A stretch of DNA of 12,229 nt from an uncultured Opitutia bacterium (GCA_937874455.1 CALNBE010000035.1:1-12229), one strand, 5' to 3'. Positions 1-6,837 are shown, counted from the first letter of the stretch. Notes: a model not told the origin generated them from the sequence alone. Made by a program: numbers and translations.

Positions 1-959
1 TGCTCGACCACCTCGCCCACGCAAACCGCTTTGTCTTCGACAAAACTGGCACCCTCAGCCACGGAGAAATTGTCCTCGCCGCCTGGCATTTTTTTCCTGA
101 ATGGGAAACGCGTTCCGAGTTCCTCCGCGCCCTCGTCGCCGCCGTGCAAGCTCGCCAAAACCACCCGGTCGCCCGCGCCTTCCAACGCGATCTCGCCGCT
201 ATCATCCCCGCCCCGCACATCGCGCTTTCCCTTCGCACCATCCCCGGACTCGGCATCGAGGCCCACTTACGCCAGTCCGACAGCACCGACATCCTGCTGC
301 AAATTGGCGCCCCCGCCCTGTTTTCCCCGCCCCTGCAGCAAGCCTTCTCCTCCTCATTTCCTTCAGCATCCACCGCCGAGTCCTCCCGTCGCGTTTGCCT
401 CGCCATCGACCACCAACCCGCCGCCTGGATTGCCTTGGAGGAAAAACTTCGCCCCGACGCCGAATCCGCCCTGTGCCAACTCCGCGCACTGGGCATCCAC
501 TCCACCATTCTAACCGGCGACGCCCACCCCCGCTGGACCACCATTGCCGGGGTCGAGGTGCTCTCCGGGTTAACGCCGCTCGCCAAGGAAAATCACATCC
601 GTCAATGGCAAAACGCCGGCGAGCACATCATCGTTGTCGGCGACGGCATCAACGACAGCGCCGCCATGGCCCGCGCCTCCGCCGGCATTGCCATGGGCTC
701 CGGCACCGATCTGACCCGCGCCACCGCCCACGGAGTACTGGTCGGCGACAGTCTCGCCACCCTGCCACCCGCTGTGCGCCTTGCCCGCCGGATTCACCGC
801 ACCCTGCGCAGCAACCTCCGCTACGCCGTCGCCTATAACCTTGCAGGTATGACGCTCGCCGCCGCCGGCTGGCTCAGCCCTGTCTCCGCTGCCATCATTA
901 TGCTGCTCTCCAGTGCCTGGGTTTCCTGGCGAGCCTTACGCGCGGCGGAAATCACCTGA
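1..959 (+). CDS. Copper-type P1B ATPase, C-terminal part (5' end outside window)
   Basis: This is the catalytic and C-terminal half of a heavy-metal P-type ATPase, an inner-membrane pump that uses ATP to move metal ions. The reading frame enters at base 3. The phosphorylation motif DKTGT lies at 39-53, and the P1B-specific His-Pro of the nucleotide domain is in NHPVARAF (about 159-182). A GxG nucleotide motif (PGLGIEA), TGD (about 513-521) and the hinge GDGIND (639-656) follow. Two terminal membrane segments carry YN (in AYNLAGM) and MLLSS, which match the Cu(I)-site residues YN and MxxSS of the CopA and FixI/CcoI groups. The hinge reads GDGINDSAAM rather than the commoner GDGxNDAPAL. Cu(I) specificity is inferred from the membrane motifs. 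Whether it is CopA-like or the CcoI/FixI pump for cbb3 oxidase assembly cannot be decided, because the N-terminus and upstream genes are missing. Confidence 0.9.
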   Translation, partial: LDHLAHANRFVFDKTGTLSHGEIVLAAWHFFPEWETRSEFLRALVAAVQARQNHPVARAFQRDLAAIIPAPHIALSLRTIPGLGIEAHLRQSDSTDILLQIGAPALFSPPLQQAFSSSFPSASTAESSRRVCLAIDHQPAAWIALEEKLRPDAESALCQLRALGIHSTILTGDAHPRWTTIAGVEVLSGLTPLAKENHIRQWQNAGEHIIVVGDGINDSAAMARASAGIAMGSGTDLTRATAHGVLVGDSLATLPPAVRLARRIHRTLRSNLRYAVAYNLAGMTLAAAGWLSPVSAAIIMLLSSAWVSWRALRAAEIT

Positions 960-998
960 CCGTGCGCCAGTTTCCTCCGCACACTTGCGAAACATGGC

Positions 999-1026
999 TT
1001 GACGCCCCGCCGGGACTCCCTACAAA
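999..1026 (+). promoter_or_regulatory. Candidate sigma70-type promoter for rpmF-plsX
   Basis: A TTGACG -35-like box (999-1004) is separated by 16 bp from a TACAAA -10-like box (1021-1026). It starts about 40 bp after the ATPase stop. Transcription would begin near 1033 and leave a leader of about 34 nt before the rpmF start. The match is 5/6 plus 4/6 to the textbook consensus, found by eye only. Confidence 0.4.
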
Positions 1027-1066
1027 CCGCCCCTCTTTTTAAGAACAACCACAACGCCGCTTTTCC

Positions 1067-1249
1067 ATGGGCCAACCCAAACGCAAGCAATCCAAACGTC
1101 GCAGCCGCCTCCGTCGCGGCGCCAACCAGTCGCTCCGTGCTCCGCTCCTCGCCAAGGATCCTGTTGACGGAACCGCTCACCGTCCGCACCGCGTCAATCC
1201 GGTCAACGGCACCTACCGCGGACGCCAGGTGCTCGACACCGAGCTCTAA
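1067..1249 (+). CDS. rpmF: 50S ribosomal protein bL32, cysteine-free form
   Basis: This encodes a 60-residue, strongly basic protein that is a component of the large ribosomal subunit. The N-terminus MGQPKRKQSKRRSR matches the bL32 pattern xxPKRKxSKxRxxxRR, and PHRVNPVNGTYRGRQVL matches the conserved PHRVCxxCGxYxGRQVx tail. The four zinc-binding cysteines of the zinc-ribbon form are absent: the protein contains no Cys, so this is the zinc-independent type. It directly precedes plsX and fabH, the classic rpmF-plsX-fabH arrangement. The yceD (DUF177) gene that often sits just upstream is missing, and its place is taken by the ATPase gene. No Shine-Dalgarno sequence is visible before the ATG (upstream bases are cgccgcttttcc). 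Identification is firm from sequence and context. Confidence 0.95.
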   Translation: MGQPKRKQSKRRSRLRRGANQSLRAPLLAKDPVDGTAHRPHRVNPVNGTYRGRQVLDTEL

Positions 1250-1265
1250 TCGCCGCTTCGGCGAT
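1249..1265 (+). other. Short GC-rich hairpin between rpmF and plsX
   Basis: ATCGCCG (1249-1255) and CGGCGAT (1259-1265) can form a 7-bp stem with a CTT loop. A shorter alternative fold has a cUUCGg-type tetraloop. It begins at the last base of the rpmF stop codon and has no following T-run, so it is not a classical terminator. It might stabilise the 3' end of rpmF mRNA or partly uncouple rpmF from plsX. Its function is inferred. Confidence 0.4.
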
Positions 1266-1284
1266 CCACACAACTCCCGGAGAC

Positions 1285-2358
1285 ATGACCACGTCAGCCG
1301 GCACTTCTTCCTATCGCATCGCAGTTGACTGCATGGGTGGGGACAAAGGGCCGGCTGAAGTTGTTTTTGCCGCCGCGATGGCCTTGGAGGACATCGGCCC
1401 GGAAGACGTGCTCATTCTCGTCGGTCAGGAGGAACTCCTCCGCCCCTTGCTCAGAAAAGCCAAGATCGCCGACAACCCCCGCATCCAAATTCAGCACGCA
1501 TCGGATGTCGTCGAAATGGACGACAAACCAATGCAGGCGCTGAAGTCCAAAAAGGACGCCTCCATGCTACGGGCGTTGGAAATGGTTAAATCCGGCGAGG
1601 CCAATGCCATGGTCTCCACCGGCAACACCAAGGTACTAGTCGGCGCGGGAACCTTGAAACTGCGCCCAATGCCCGGAGCAGACCGTCCCGCCCTCGCCGC
1701 CATCATGCCCAATCAAACCGGGCATTTTATCCTCATGGATGTCGGTGCCAACCCCGAATCCACCCCCGAACACCTCGTGCATAACGCCGTGCTCGGCTCC
1801 ATCTACGCTCAGGCCGCCCTCGGGATCGACCGCCCGCGCGTCGGCCTGCTCACCGTCGGCACCGAGGAGGGAAAAGGCGGCGAACGCATCAACCGCACTC
1901 ACGCCTTGCTCAAAAAACTGGGCAACCGGATCAATTATGTGGGTCCCGTCGAGGGCTTCAACATGTTCGAAGGTGATGTCGATGTCGTCATCACCGATGG
2001 CTTCACCGGCAACGTGCTCCTCAAATCCCTCGAGGGCATGTTCTACATGCTGATGGGTCTGGTAAAGGAAAAGGCCGGCTACAACCCGATGTATCTGGCC
2101 GGCGGGCTCATGCTCTACCCCATTCTCAGCAAGCTGAAGCATCATCTCAAGCCTGAGCGCAACGGCGGCGCCCCCCTGCTCGGCCTCAGCGCCCTGGTTA
2201 TGAAAGCCCACGGCTCCAGTTCCCGGCACGCCATCCGCGGGGCCATCCGACTGGGCCGAGAAGCGCTCAAACACAACATCGGCAACAAAATGCGAACTTC
2301 CCTCTCCGAAGCCAACGCCCTTCTTCTCGACGCCGCCTATGGCGAACAGGGACATTGA
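1285..2358 (+). CDS. plsX: Phosphate acyltransferase PlsX
   Basis: PlsX makes acyl-phosphate from acyl-ACP and inorganic phosphate, the first step of the PlsX/PlsY route to phosphatidic acid, and works at the inner face of the cytoplasmic membrane. The 357-residue product has the family opening IAVDCMGGDKGP (about residues 12-23), then MVSTGNTKVLVGAG, RPALAAIMP, LMDVGANPES with PEHLVHNAVLGS, and DVVITDGFTGNVLLKSLEG. The usual GNTGAL reads GNTKVL here. The first ATG gives a short N-terminal lead before the conserved strand. GGAG at 1279-1282 is the only Shine-Dalgarno-like sequence, but it sits just 2 nt from the ATG, closer than normal. The gene lies 35 bp after rpmF and 116 bp before fabH and is probably co-transcribed with rpmF. 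Confidence 0.95.
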   Translation: MTTSAGTSSYRIAVDCMGGDKGPAEVVFAAAMALEDIGPEDVLILVGQEELLRPLLRKAKIADNPRIQIQHASDVVEMDDKPMQALKSKKDASMLRALEMVKSGEANAMVSTGNTKVLVGAGTLKLRPMPGADRPALAAIMPNQTGHFILMDVGANPESTPEHLVHNAVLGSIYAQAALGIDRPRVGLLTVGTEEGKGGERINRTHALLKKLGNRINYVGPVEGFNMFEGDVDVVITDGFTGNVLLKSLEGMFYMLMGLVKEKAGYNPMYLAGGLMLYPILSKLKHHLKPERNGGAPLLGLSALVMKAHGSSSRHAIRGAIRLGREALKHNIGNKMRTSLSEANALLLDAAYGEQGH

Positions 2359-2474
2359 ATTGCCCCGGTCTCTCCGCCTCTGGCCCATGCGCAATTGCCT
2401 TGCTTTTCTCCCCCTGCTGAGCCCTCCTTTTCCTTTCGCCAATCCCTTTTTCTTAACATTTATCCCTTTCTCGC
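2359..2474 (+). other. C/T-rich, G-poor plsX-fabH spacer (possible Rho-entry or leader region)
   Basis: This 116-bp gap is unusually pyrimidine-rich on the coding strand; bases 2401-2460 contain 23 C and only 5 G by eye. No Shine-Dalgarno sequence precedes the fabH ATG (tttatccctttctcgc). C-rich, G-poor, unstructured RNA is what Rho prefers, so this could be a rut-like site. It could also be a pyrimidine-rich initiation leader. Neither role is shown by sequence alone. Confidence 0.3.
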
Positions 2475-3491
2475 ATGCGCTCGCCCACGCCGTCCGTTTT
2501 TCTCCTCGGCCTTGGGGCCTACGTCCCCGAACGCCGGCTGACCAATGACGACCTCTCGCAAATCGTGGATACCTCGGACGAGTGGATCCGCACTCGCTCC
2601 GGTATCGCCGAAAGGCGTATCGCCAGCCCGGAGGAAAACGCCTCCGATATGGGCACCCGCGCCGCCGAACGCGCCATCGCCCAAGCCGGCATCGACAAGG
2701 CCGACATCGACCTAGTCATCGTCGCCACCACCACTCCCGACACTCCCATTCCCTCCACCGCCTGTCACATCCAGCGCAAATTAGGACTGCGCACCGACAT
2801 TCCGGCCTTCGACATCACCGCCGCCTGCTCCGGTTTCATTTACCTTTTGCAAATCGCCAACCACATGCTGCGGGCCGGAAATTATCAACACGCCCTGATC
2901 ATCGCCGCGGAGAAAATTTCCAGCATCGTGGACTGGCAAGACCGCACCACCTGTGTGCTCTTCGGTGACGGGGCCGGGGCCGCAGTCGTCTCCAAATGCG
3001 ACACCCCCTACGTGGGCATTCTCGGCAATGTCCTCGGAGCCGACGGCACCAAGGGCGACATGCTGGCCTGCCGCCTGCGCACCGAGCCCGCCCCGGCAAA
3101 TTCCGCAGGACTTCCGGTCGGCACCCATACCGTCTCCATGAACGGCAAGGAGGTCTTCAAAAACGCCGTGCGCGTAATGAGCCAGTCCTGCCGCTCCGTC
3201 CTCGGCAAATGCGGCGTCTCCACTGACGACCTCGCCCTCATCATTCCCCACCAAGCCAACTTCCGCATCATCGACGCCATCGCAGAAGAACTCAAGATCG
3301 ACAAATCCAAGGTCATGATGAATCTGGAGCGCTACGGCAACACTTCCGCCGCCTCCATCCCCATCGCCTTGGAACAGGCCTTCACCGAAGGACGCATCAA
3401 AAACGGCGACAAAATCCTACTGGTCGCCTTCGGCGGAGGATTGACTTGGGGTGCCACCCTGCTCCACTGGTATCAACCCGCTCAAGCATGA
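2475..3491 (+). CDS. fabH: 3-oxoacyl-ACP synthase III (KAS III)
   Basis: FabH condenses acetyl-CoA (or another short acyl-CoA) with malonyl-ACP to start type II fatty acid synthesis in the cytoplasm. The 338-residue product has the full catalytic triad: Cys118 in TAACSGF, His259 in IIPHQANFRI and Asn289 in RYGNTSAAS. Other family marks are the thiolase-fold N-terminus LGLGAYVPERRLTNDDL, the DEWIRTRSGIAERR block, FGDGAGAAVV and the C-terminal GGGLTWGATLLHW. Its length is normal to slightly long for the family. The start is the only ATG close enough to the conserved LGLGAYVP strand, although no Shine-Dalgarno sequence precedes it. Its stop overlaps the next start (ATGA, 3488-3491), so the following gene is probably translationally coupled. 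Confidence 0.97.
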   Translation: MRSPTPSVFLLGLGAYVPERRLTNDDLSQIVDTSDEWIRTRSGIAERRIASPEENASDMGTRAAERAIAQAGIDKADIDLVIVATTTPDTPIPSTACHIQRKLGLRTDIPAFDITAACSGFIYLLQIANHMLRAGNYQHALIIAAEKISSIVDWQDRTTCVLFGDGAGAAVVSKCDTPYVGILGNVLGADGTKGDMLACRLRTEPAPANSAGLPVGTHTVSMNGKEVFKNAVRVMSQSCRSVLGKCGVSTDDLALIIPHQANFRIIDAIAEELKIDKSKVMMNLERYGNTSAASIPIALEQAFTEGRIKNGDKILLVAFGGGLTWGATLLHWYQPAQA

Positions 3492-4612
3492 ATTTCCTGC
3501 GCTCCGCCGTCCTCCTTTCCGCCGCATTCTGCGTTACCACCGCCCAAGCCGAGGTGGTTTGGACACCGGAAAACCGCTGGCAGGTCAAAGGCGGTGTGCT
3601 CGCCGAAGTCGCCGGAGACGGTGAAAAACCCGCCGTCCGCCAAACCGCCCAGAGTATGCTGAACGAAGCCGCCCGTCTCCAGGCCGAGGGCAGCTTTCAC
3701 GACGCGCTGAACGGCTACGAGGAAATCATCGACCTTTATCCCGGATCCACCTTTGCCGCCGAAGCCCTCTTTCAAAGCAGCGTTATTTACCGGCAACGCG
3801 CCCAATTTGAAAAAAGCTTCAAAGGGCTACAGGAACTCCTCCGCCTCTACCCGGATTACCCGCGCTTCAACGCGGTCATCGAAGAGCAAAATACCGTTGC
3901 CTTGGCCATCAAGGCGGGAGAACGGCCCATGCTCGGCGGCTGGCTCCCCTGGTTTAAGGACTACGCACTCGGCCTTAATTACTTCGAGGAGGTGCAACGT
4001 AACGCCCCCTACGGCCCCCTGGCCACGCCCGCTTTGCTTAACAAAGGAGAACTGGCGCTGCAAATCGACCGGGAAGAGGAAGCCATCTTCGCCTTCGAGC
4101 GCATCATCAACTACTATCCGCGCTCACCCCTGACACCGACCGCCTATCTGGCCCTCGCCCAAACCTACGCCGGGCGCTCCATGGGCGAGGAGTGGGACCA
4201 GGGTTCCACCGTCGAGGCGCTTAATTACTACAACGACTTCCTTGCGCTTTTTCCGCAGGACGCACGAGCGGAAAGCGCGCTGCAAAAATCGGAGGAATTA
4301 CGCGAAAACCTCGCCAAAACTCGCCTCGACATGGGCCGCTTCTACTACGAGCGCCGCAACAATGCCCGCGCCGCCGCCATCTTTTTCAACGAGGCCATCA
4401 CCGCCGCACCGGAGACCGCAACCGCGATGGAAGCCCGGCAATTGCTCGCGGCCATTCAGTCCGGCAAAAAAGCCGACCGCTCCGTCATGGACTGGATTTT
4501 TGGCCGCTACCCCGAAAACGCCGCTAGCGAATACATTGACGCCGCGCCGACCACCGATCCCACCAAACCGGTTTTCAATTTTACCCCCGCTAGCACCACC
4601 CCTCAACCTTGA
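3488..4612 (+). CDS. Exported BamD-like tetratricopeptide-repeat protein
   Basis: This 374-residue protein opens with a signal peptide: a short basic start, a hydrophobic core and a likely signal peptidase I cut after AQA near residue 20. Cys16 follows Phe, so a lipobox is unlikely. The mature part is rich in TPR-type helices with recurring Tyr-Pro turns (IIDLYPGS, LLRLYPDY, IINYYPRS, FLALFPQD). This is the pattern of BamD/YfiO and YbgF-like periplasmic scaffold proteins. It is longer than typical BamD (about 245 residues) and ends in a Pro/Thr-rich tail. The ATG overlaps the fabH stop, and an LptE-like gene follows 3 nt after its stop. A role in outer-membrane assembly is inferred from the fold and this neighbour. 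A frame-extended start at 3446 was rejected because it lies inside fabH and would bury the signal peptide. Confidence 0.75.
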   Translation: MNFLRSAVLLSAAFCVTTAQAEVVWTPENRWQVKGGVLAEVAGDGEKPAVRQTAQSMLNEAARLQAEGSFHDALNGYEEIIDLYPGSTFAAEALFQSSVIYRQRAQFEKSFKGLQELLRLYPDYPRFNAVIEEQNTVALAIKAGERPMLGGWLPWFKDYALGLNYFEEVQRNAPYGPLATPALLNKGELALQIDREEEAIFAFERIINYYPRSPLTPTAYLALAQTYAGRSMGEEWDQGSTVEALNYYNDFLALFPQDARAESALQKSEELRENLAKTRLDMGRFYYERRNNARAAAIFFNEAITAAPETATAMEARQLLAAIQSGKKADRSVMDWIFGRYPENAASEYIDAAPTTDPTKPVFNFTPASTTPQP

Positions 4613-4615
4613 CCA

Positions 4616-5149
4616 ATGTTTCGGCACGCGCCATCCGCTTTCTTCCGCTCGCGACAGCTTCTCGCCACGCTCGGCTTGGGCGTGCTTTTTCTTTGCGGCT
4701 GCTCCAACTACCAACTCGGTACCCACGCCAGCGTGCCCTTCTCCTCCATCACCATTCAACCGGTTATCAACGACACCTTCGCGCCCCAAGCTCAAGCGCT
4801 TCTGCACCAGCAACTGGCGGACTCCCTCGCCCAGGAAAAATCCCTGCAAGTGCGTGGAGCCGATGGCCAGGCATCCCTCATCGTTCGCATCATCCGCTAC
4901 AGCAAAAACGTCTCCGCCACTCGCTCCGACGACACGGTACTCGGCAGCTCCTATCAAATCGAGATGACCGCCGAGTGCACCCTGATCGACAACCGCACCG
5001 GCAAGCCCTATTTTCAAAACCGCCCAATCTACGCCAGCGCCGACAGCTACGCCTCCTCCGGCTACAGTTCCTCCGAATACCAGACGATGCCAATCCTAAC
5101 CCGCGAACTGGCCCGAAAAATCAAAGAGTCCGTCGTCAGCACCTGGTAA
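4616..5149 (+). CDS. lptE: LptE-like LPS-assembly lipoprotein
   Basis: This 177-residue predicted lipoprotein has an N-terminal basic stretch, a hydrophobic core and a lipobox LCGC with the acylated Cys at residue 29. The sequence after the cysteine, CSNYQLG, resembles the CGYxLxG start of LptE-family proteins. The pattern continues with SITIQPVINDTFAPQ, a QALLHQQLADSLAQ helix, a strand with RIIRYSKN and a C-terminal helix LTRELARKIKESVV. LptE plugs and supports the LptD barrel that inserts lipopolysaccharide into the outer membrane. The gene starts 3 nt after the BamD-like gene, so the two are probably co-translated. The family is divergent, so the call rests on architecture and context; another small outer-membrane lipoprotein is possible. 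Confidence 0.7.
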   Translation: MFRHAPSAFFRSRQLLATLGLGVLFLCGCSNYQLGTHASVPFSSITIQPVINDTFAPQAQALLHQQLADSLAQEKSLQVRGADGQASLIVRIIRYSKNVSATRSDDTVLGSSYQIEMTAECTLIDNRTGKPYFQNRPIYASADSYASSGYSSSEYQTMPILTRELARKIKESVVSTW

Positions 5150-5160
5150 GCCCCCGTCGC

Positions 5161-5189
5161 TTGACGTTTCCTCCGCGGATCCGTTTTCT
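5161..5189 (+). promoter_or_regulatory. Possible promoter immediately upstream of rpe
   Basis: TTGACG (5161-5166) is followed 17 bp later by TTTTCT (5184-5189). The -35 box is good and the -10 box is weak. Transcription would start at about the rpe ATG (5196), giving a leaderless or nearly leaderless mRNA. A copy of TTTCCTCCGC fills most of the spacer (5167-5176). Confidence 0.22.
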
Positions 5190-5195
5190 TCCGCC

Positions 5196-5846
5196 ATGCT
5201 TCCCCCTTTGCTCGCTCCTTCCCTGCTCGCTGGCGATCACGGCGCCCTGCGCTCCAGCCTGGCCATCGTCGAACAAGCCGGACTCGCCTGGATCCACCTC
5301 GACATCATGGACGGGCACTTCGTCCCCAATCTCAGTTTCGGCCCGCAAACTCTCACCGCGTTGCGCCCCGATTCTCGGCTTTTCTTCGACACCCATTTGA
5401 TGCTCTCCGAGCCCCACCGCTACATTGAGCCTTTCGCCAAGGCGGGCGCGGAAAACATCACCATCCACATCGAGCCCGATTACCCGCACCTCGCAACCCT
5501 GCACCACATCAAGTCACTCGGACTGCAGGCCGGCATCGCCCTCAACCCCGACACCCCCGCCGACAGCATCCGCCACCTGCTCGGCGAGGTCGATTTGGTG
5601 CTGGCCATGACCGTTTTCCCCGGCTTCGGCGGGCAATCCTTCATCACCTCCGTGCTGGAAAAAATCCAAATCCTCGCCCGTTGGCGCGCCGAGCTGGGAT
5701 TGTCTTTTCGCATCGAAGTGGACGGCGGCATCAACATCGAAACCGGGCTGGCCTGCCGCCGGGCGGGCGCCGACACGCTGGTTGCCGGAACTTCCTTCTT
5801 CAAGGCTGCTGACAAGGCCCAATTCCTCCGCGACATTCTTGCCTGA
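5196..5846 (+). CDS. rpe: Ribulose-phosphate 3-epimerase
   Basis: Rpe interconverts D-ribulose 5-phosphate and D-xylulose 5-phosphate in the pentose phosphate pathway. The 216-residue protein is a full-length TIM barrel. Expected active-site and metal residues are present: Ser9 (LAPSLLAGD), His34 and Asp36 in HLDIMDGHFVPN, His67 in DTHLMLSEP, and Asp176 in EVDGGIN. The phosphate-binding parts TVFPGFGGQSF and ADTLVAGTSFF are also present. It lies 46 bp after the lptE-like gene in the same direction and ends just before a strong terminator, so it closes the plus-strand block. No Shine-Dalgarno sequence precedes the ATG (ccgttttcttccgcc). Confidence 0.97.
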   Translation: MLPPLLAPSLLAGDHGALRSSLAIVEQAGLAWIHLDIMDGHFVPNLSFGPQTLTALRPDSRLFFDTHLMLSEPHRYIEPFAKAGAENITIHIEPDYPHLATLHHIKSLGLQAGIALNPDTPADSIRHLLGEVDLVLAMTVFPGFGGQSFITSVLEKIQILARWRAELGLSFRIEVDGGINIETGLACRRAGADTLVAGTSFFKAADKAQFLRDILA

Positions 5847-5855
5847 ATCGCCGCA

Positions 5856-5916
5856 TTTTCCTCCGCCAAAAAAGCCGCGTTTCTTCAAACGCGGCTTTTT
5901 TCTTGGCGGAGGAAAA
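5856..5916. terminator. Strong bidirectional intrinsic terminator between rpe and the peroxiredoxin gene
   Basis: Outer arms TTTTCCTCCGCC (5856-5867) and GGCGGAGGAAAA (5905-5916) are perfect reverse complements. Inner arms (5868-5882 and 5887-5901) are also perfect reverse complements with a CTTC loop at 5883-5886. Only a 3-nt bulge (5902-5904) interrupts a stem of about 27 bp. A/T runs inside the stem give T-tracts in both directions (5896-5901 on the plus strand; complement of 5868-5873 on the minus). It lies 9 nt after the rpe stop and 5 nt from the peroxiredoxin stop, so it can serve both convergent genes. Confidence 0.92.
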
Positions 5917-5921
5917 TCCTC

Positions 5922-6407
5922 TTACGCCTGCAACGCAGCCTGCACCTCCTCAAACGGCGGCACGTTCTTCGGATCATCACTCACCCACGAGTACTTGATC
6001 ACGCCGTCCGCGCCGATCACAAAGGCCGAGCGTTTCGCCACACCCTTGAAACCCAGCGCACCGGGAAGGAAATTTTCCTCGCACACGTCGTAAGCCCGCA
6101 CTGCCTCGCGGTTGAAATCCGAGGCCAGCGCAAAGGAAATGCCTTCCTTCTGCGCCCACGCCTCCTGCGAGAAAGGACTGTCCACCGAGACGGCGATCAC
6201 GTCCGCGTTGAGCGAGTTGTATGCGTGAATACTCTTGCTGATCGAGCACAGCTCCTCCGTGCAAACGCCGGTGAAGGCCAGCGGGACAAAGAGCAGCACC
6301 GTCTGCCCTTTCCCCACATTGCGAGTCAGCGCGATGTCGATCAGACCGGTTTCGGTCTTTGCTTTCAAAGTGATTTCCGGGGCTTTTGTGCCGATAGGTA
6401 GTGCCAT
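5922..6407 (-). CDS. Peroxiredoxin (AhpC/TSA-Redoxin superfamily)
   Basis: This 161-residue thiol peroxidase reduces hydrogen peroxide and organic peroxides in the cytoplasm. The peroxidatic Cys49 sits in PLAFTGVCTEELCSI, the PxxxTxxC signature. Cys54 is five residues later, the spacing used by the resolving Cys in some BCP-type enzymes, so disulfide cycling between them is possible. Later segments ADVIAVSVDSPFSQEAWAQ and SFALASDFNREAVRAYDV fit the Prx fold, including the conserved Arg region near KRSAFVIGADG. It has no signal peptide. The ATG is preceded by ctaacaccaaaaacc with no Shine-Dalgarno sequence. It is separated from the upstream DUF167 gene by 134 AT-richer bases with a possible promoter, so it is probably transcribed on its own. 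Subfamily assignment is uncertain. Confidence 0.93.
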   Translation of the reverse strand: MALPIGTKAPEITLKAKTETGLIDIALTRNVGKGQTVLLFVPLAFTGVCTEELCSISKSIHAYNSLNADVIAVSVDSPFSQEAWAQKEGISFALASDFNREAVRAYDVCEENFLPGALGFKGVAKRSAFVIGADGVIKYSWVSDDPKNVPPFEEVQAALQA

Positions 6408-6444
6408 GGTTTTTGGTGTTAGGATTAATTAAGGGAAAAGACTC

Positions 6445-6472
6445 CTTGTATTCGAAAATTCCAGCAAGACAA
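6445..6472 (-). promoter_or_regulatory. Possible promoter of the peroxiredoxin gene
   Basis: Read on the minus strand, TTGTCT (6472-6467) and TACAAG (6450-6445) are 16 bp apart, each 4/6 to the sigma70 consensus. Transcription would start near 6438 and give a leader of about 30 nt. The region is clearly AT-richer than its surroundings and includes the palindrome TTAATTAA at 6425-6432. Confidence 0.3.
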
Positions 6473-6514
6473 GTTTTTGCCCACATTCCGCCGTCGCGAC
6501 ATCCGGTGTTTTCC

Positions 6515-6534
6515 TTCGCAATTTTCTTTGCGAA
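6515..6534. repeat. Perfect inverted repeat between the DUF167 and peroxiredoxin genes
   Basis: TTCGCAA (6515-6521) and TTGCGAA (6528-6534) are perfect inverted repeats with a 6-nt spacer. The repeat lies 7 bp beyond the DUF167 stop and about 40 bp upstream of the possible peroxiredoxin -35 box. It lacks a following T-run on the minus strand, so it is a weak terminator candidate. An operator for the peroxide-defence gene is an alternative. Confidence 0.45.
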
Positions 6535-6541
6535 AAACCGC

Positions 6542-6823
6542 TCAGTCGGGCCGGCCCAGCTCCGCCAATAGGGCTTCCTCCGACAAGCCGTGAATTCGCA
6601 CCCGCTTTTCCCGCGAGGTGTCCCCGGCCAGCAATTCCACGGAGCGCTTCGGGAGCTTCAATTGCTTTGCGAAAAACTCCAGCAGCGCCTTGTTCGCCTT
6701 GCCGTCCTCGGGAACCGCCTGAATTCGCACCTTGAGCGTGTCGCCCATCCAGCCGACCACCGCGCTTTTCGATGCGTTCGGCACGACTTTGATTTTCAAA
6801 TCACAACTGGGCGCGTCGCTCAT
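6542..6823 (-). CDS. yggU: DUF167 (YggU-family) protein
   Basis: This 93-residue protein matches the DUF167/YggU family: strand LKIKVVPNASKSAVVGW, then LKVRIQAVPEDGKANKALLEFFAKQL, followed by a strand-helix end with VELLAGDTSREKRVRI. The hallmark is the VxPxAxxxxV...DGKAN...L pattern. The biochemical role of the family is not established. The start chosen is the ATG 14 nt after the stop of the M42 peptidase gene; the frame continues further upstream but would overlap that gene. GAAGAA directly before the ATG is at best a weak, very close Shine-Dalgarno-like sequence. It is the last gene of the yggS-recN-peptidase-DUF167 run. YggU genes often lie near yggS in other bacteria, which fits this grouping. 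Confidence 0.9.
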   Translation of the reverse strand: MSDAPSCDLKIKVVPNASKSAVVGWMGDTLKVRIQAVPEDGKANKALLEFFAKQLKLPKRSVELLAGDTSREKRVRIHGLSEEALLAELGRPD

Positions 6824-6837
6824 TTCTTCAATTTCTT

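Noticed and set aside
101..838. Alternative plus-strand frame (245 codons) within the ATPase gene
   Set aside because: Arg/Pro/His-rich shadow frame; the ATPase frame carries DKTGT, HP, TGD and GDGIND.
1636..2442. Minus-strand open frame of 268 codons opposite plsX
   Set aside because: Shadow of plsX with no motif; it runs out into the spacer as expected from codon bias.
3446..3487. Upstream start for the BamD-like protein
   Set aside because: It would overlap 46 bases of fabH and place 14 residues before an otherwise standard signal peptide.
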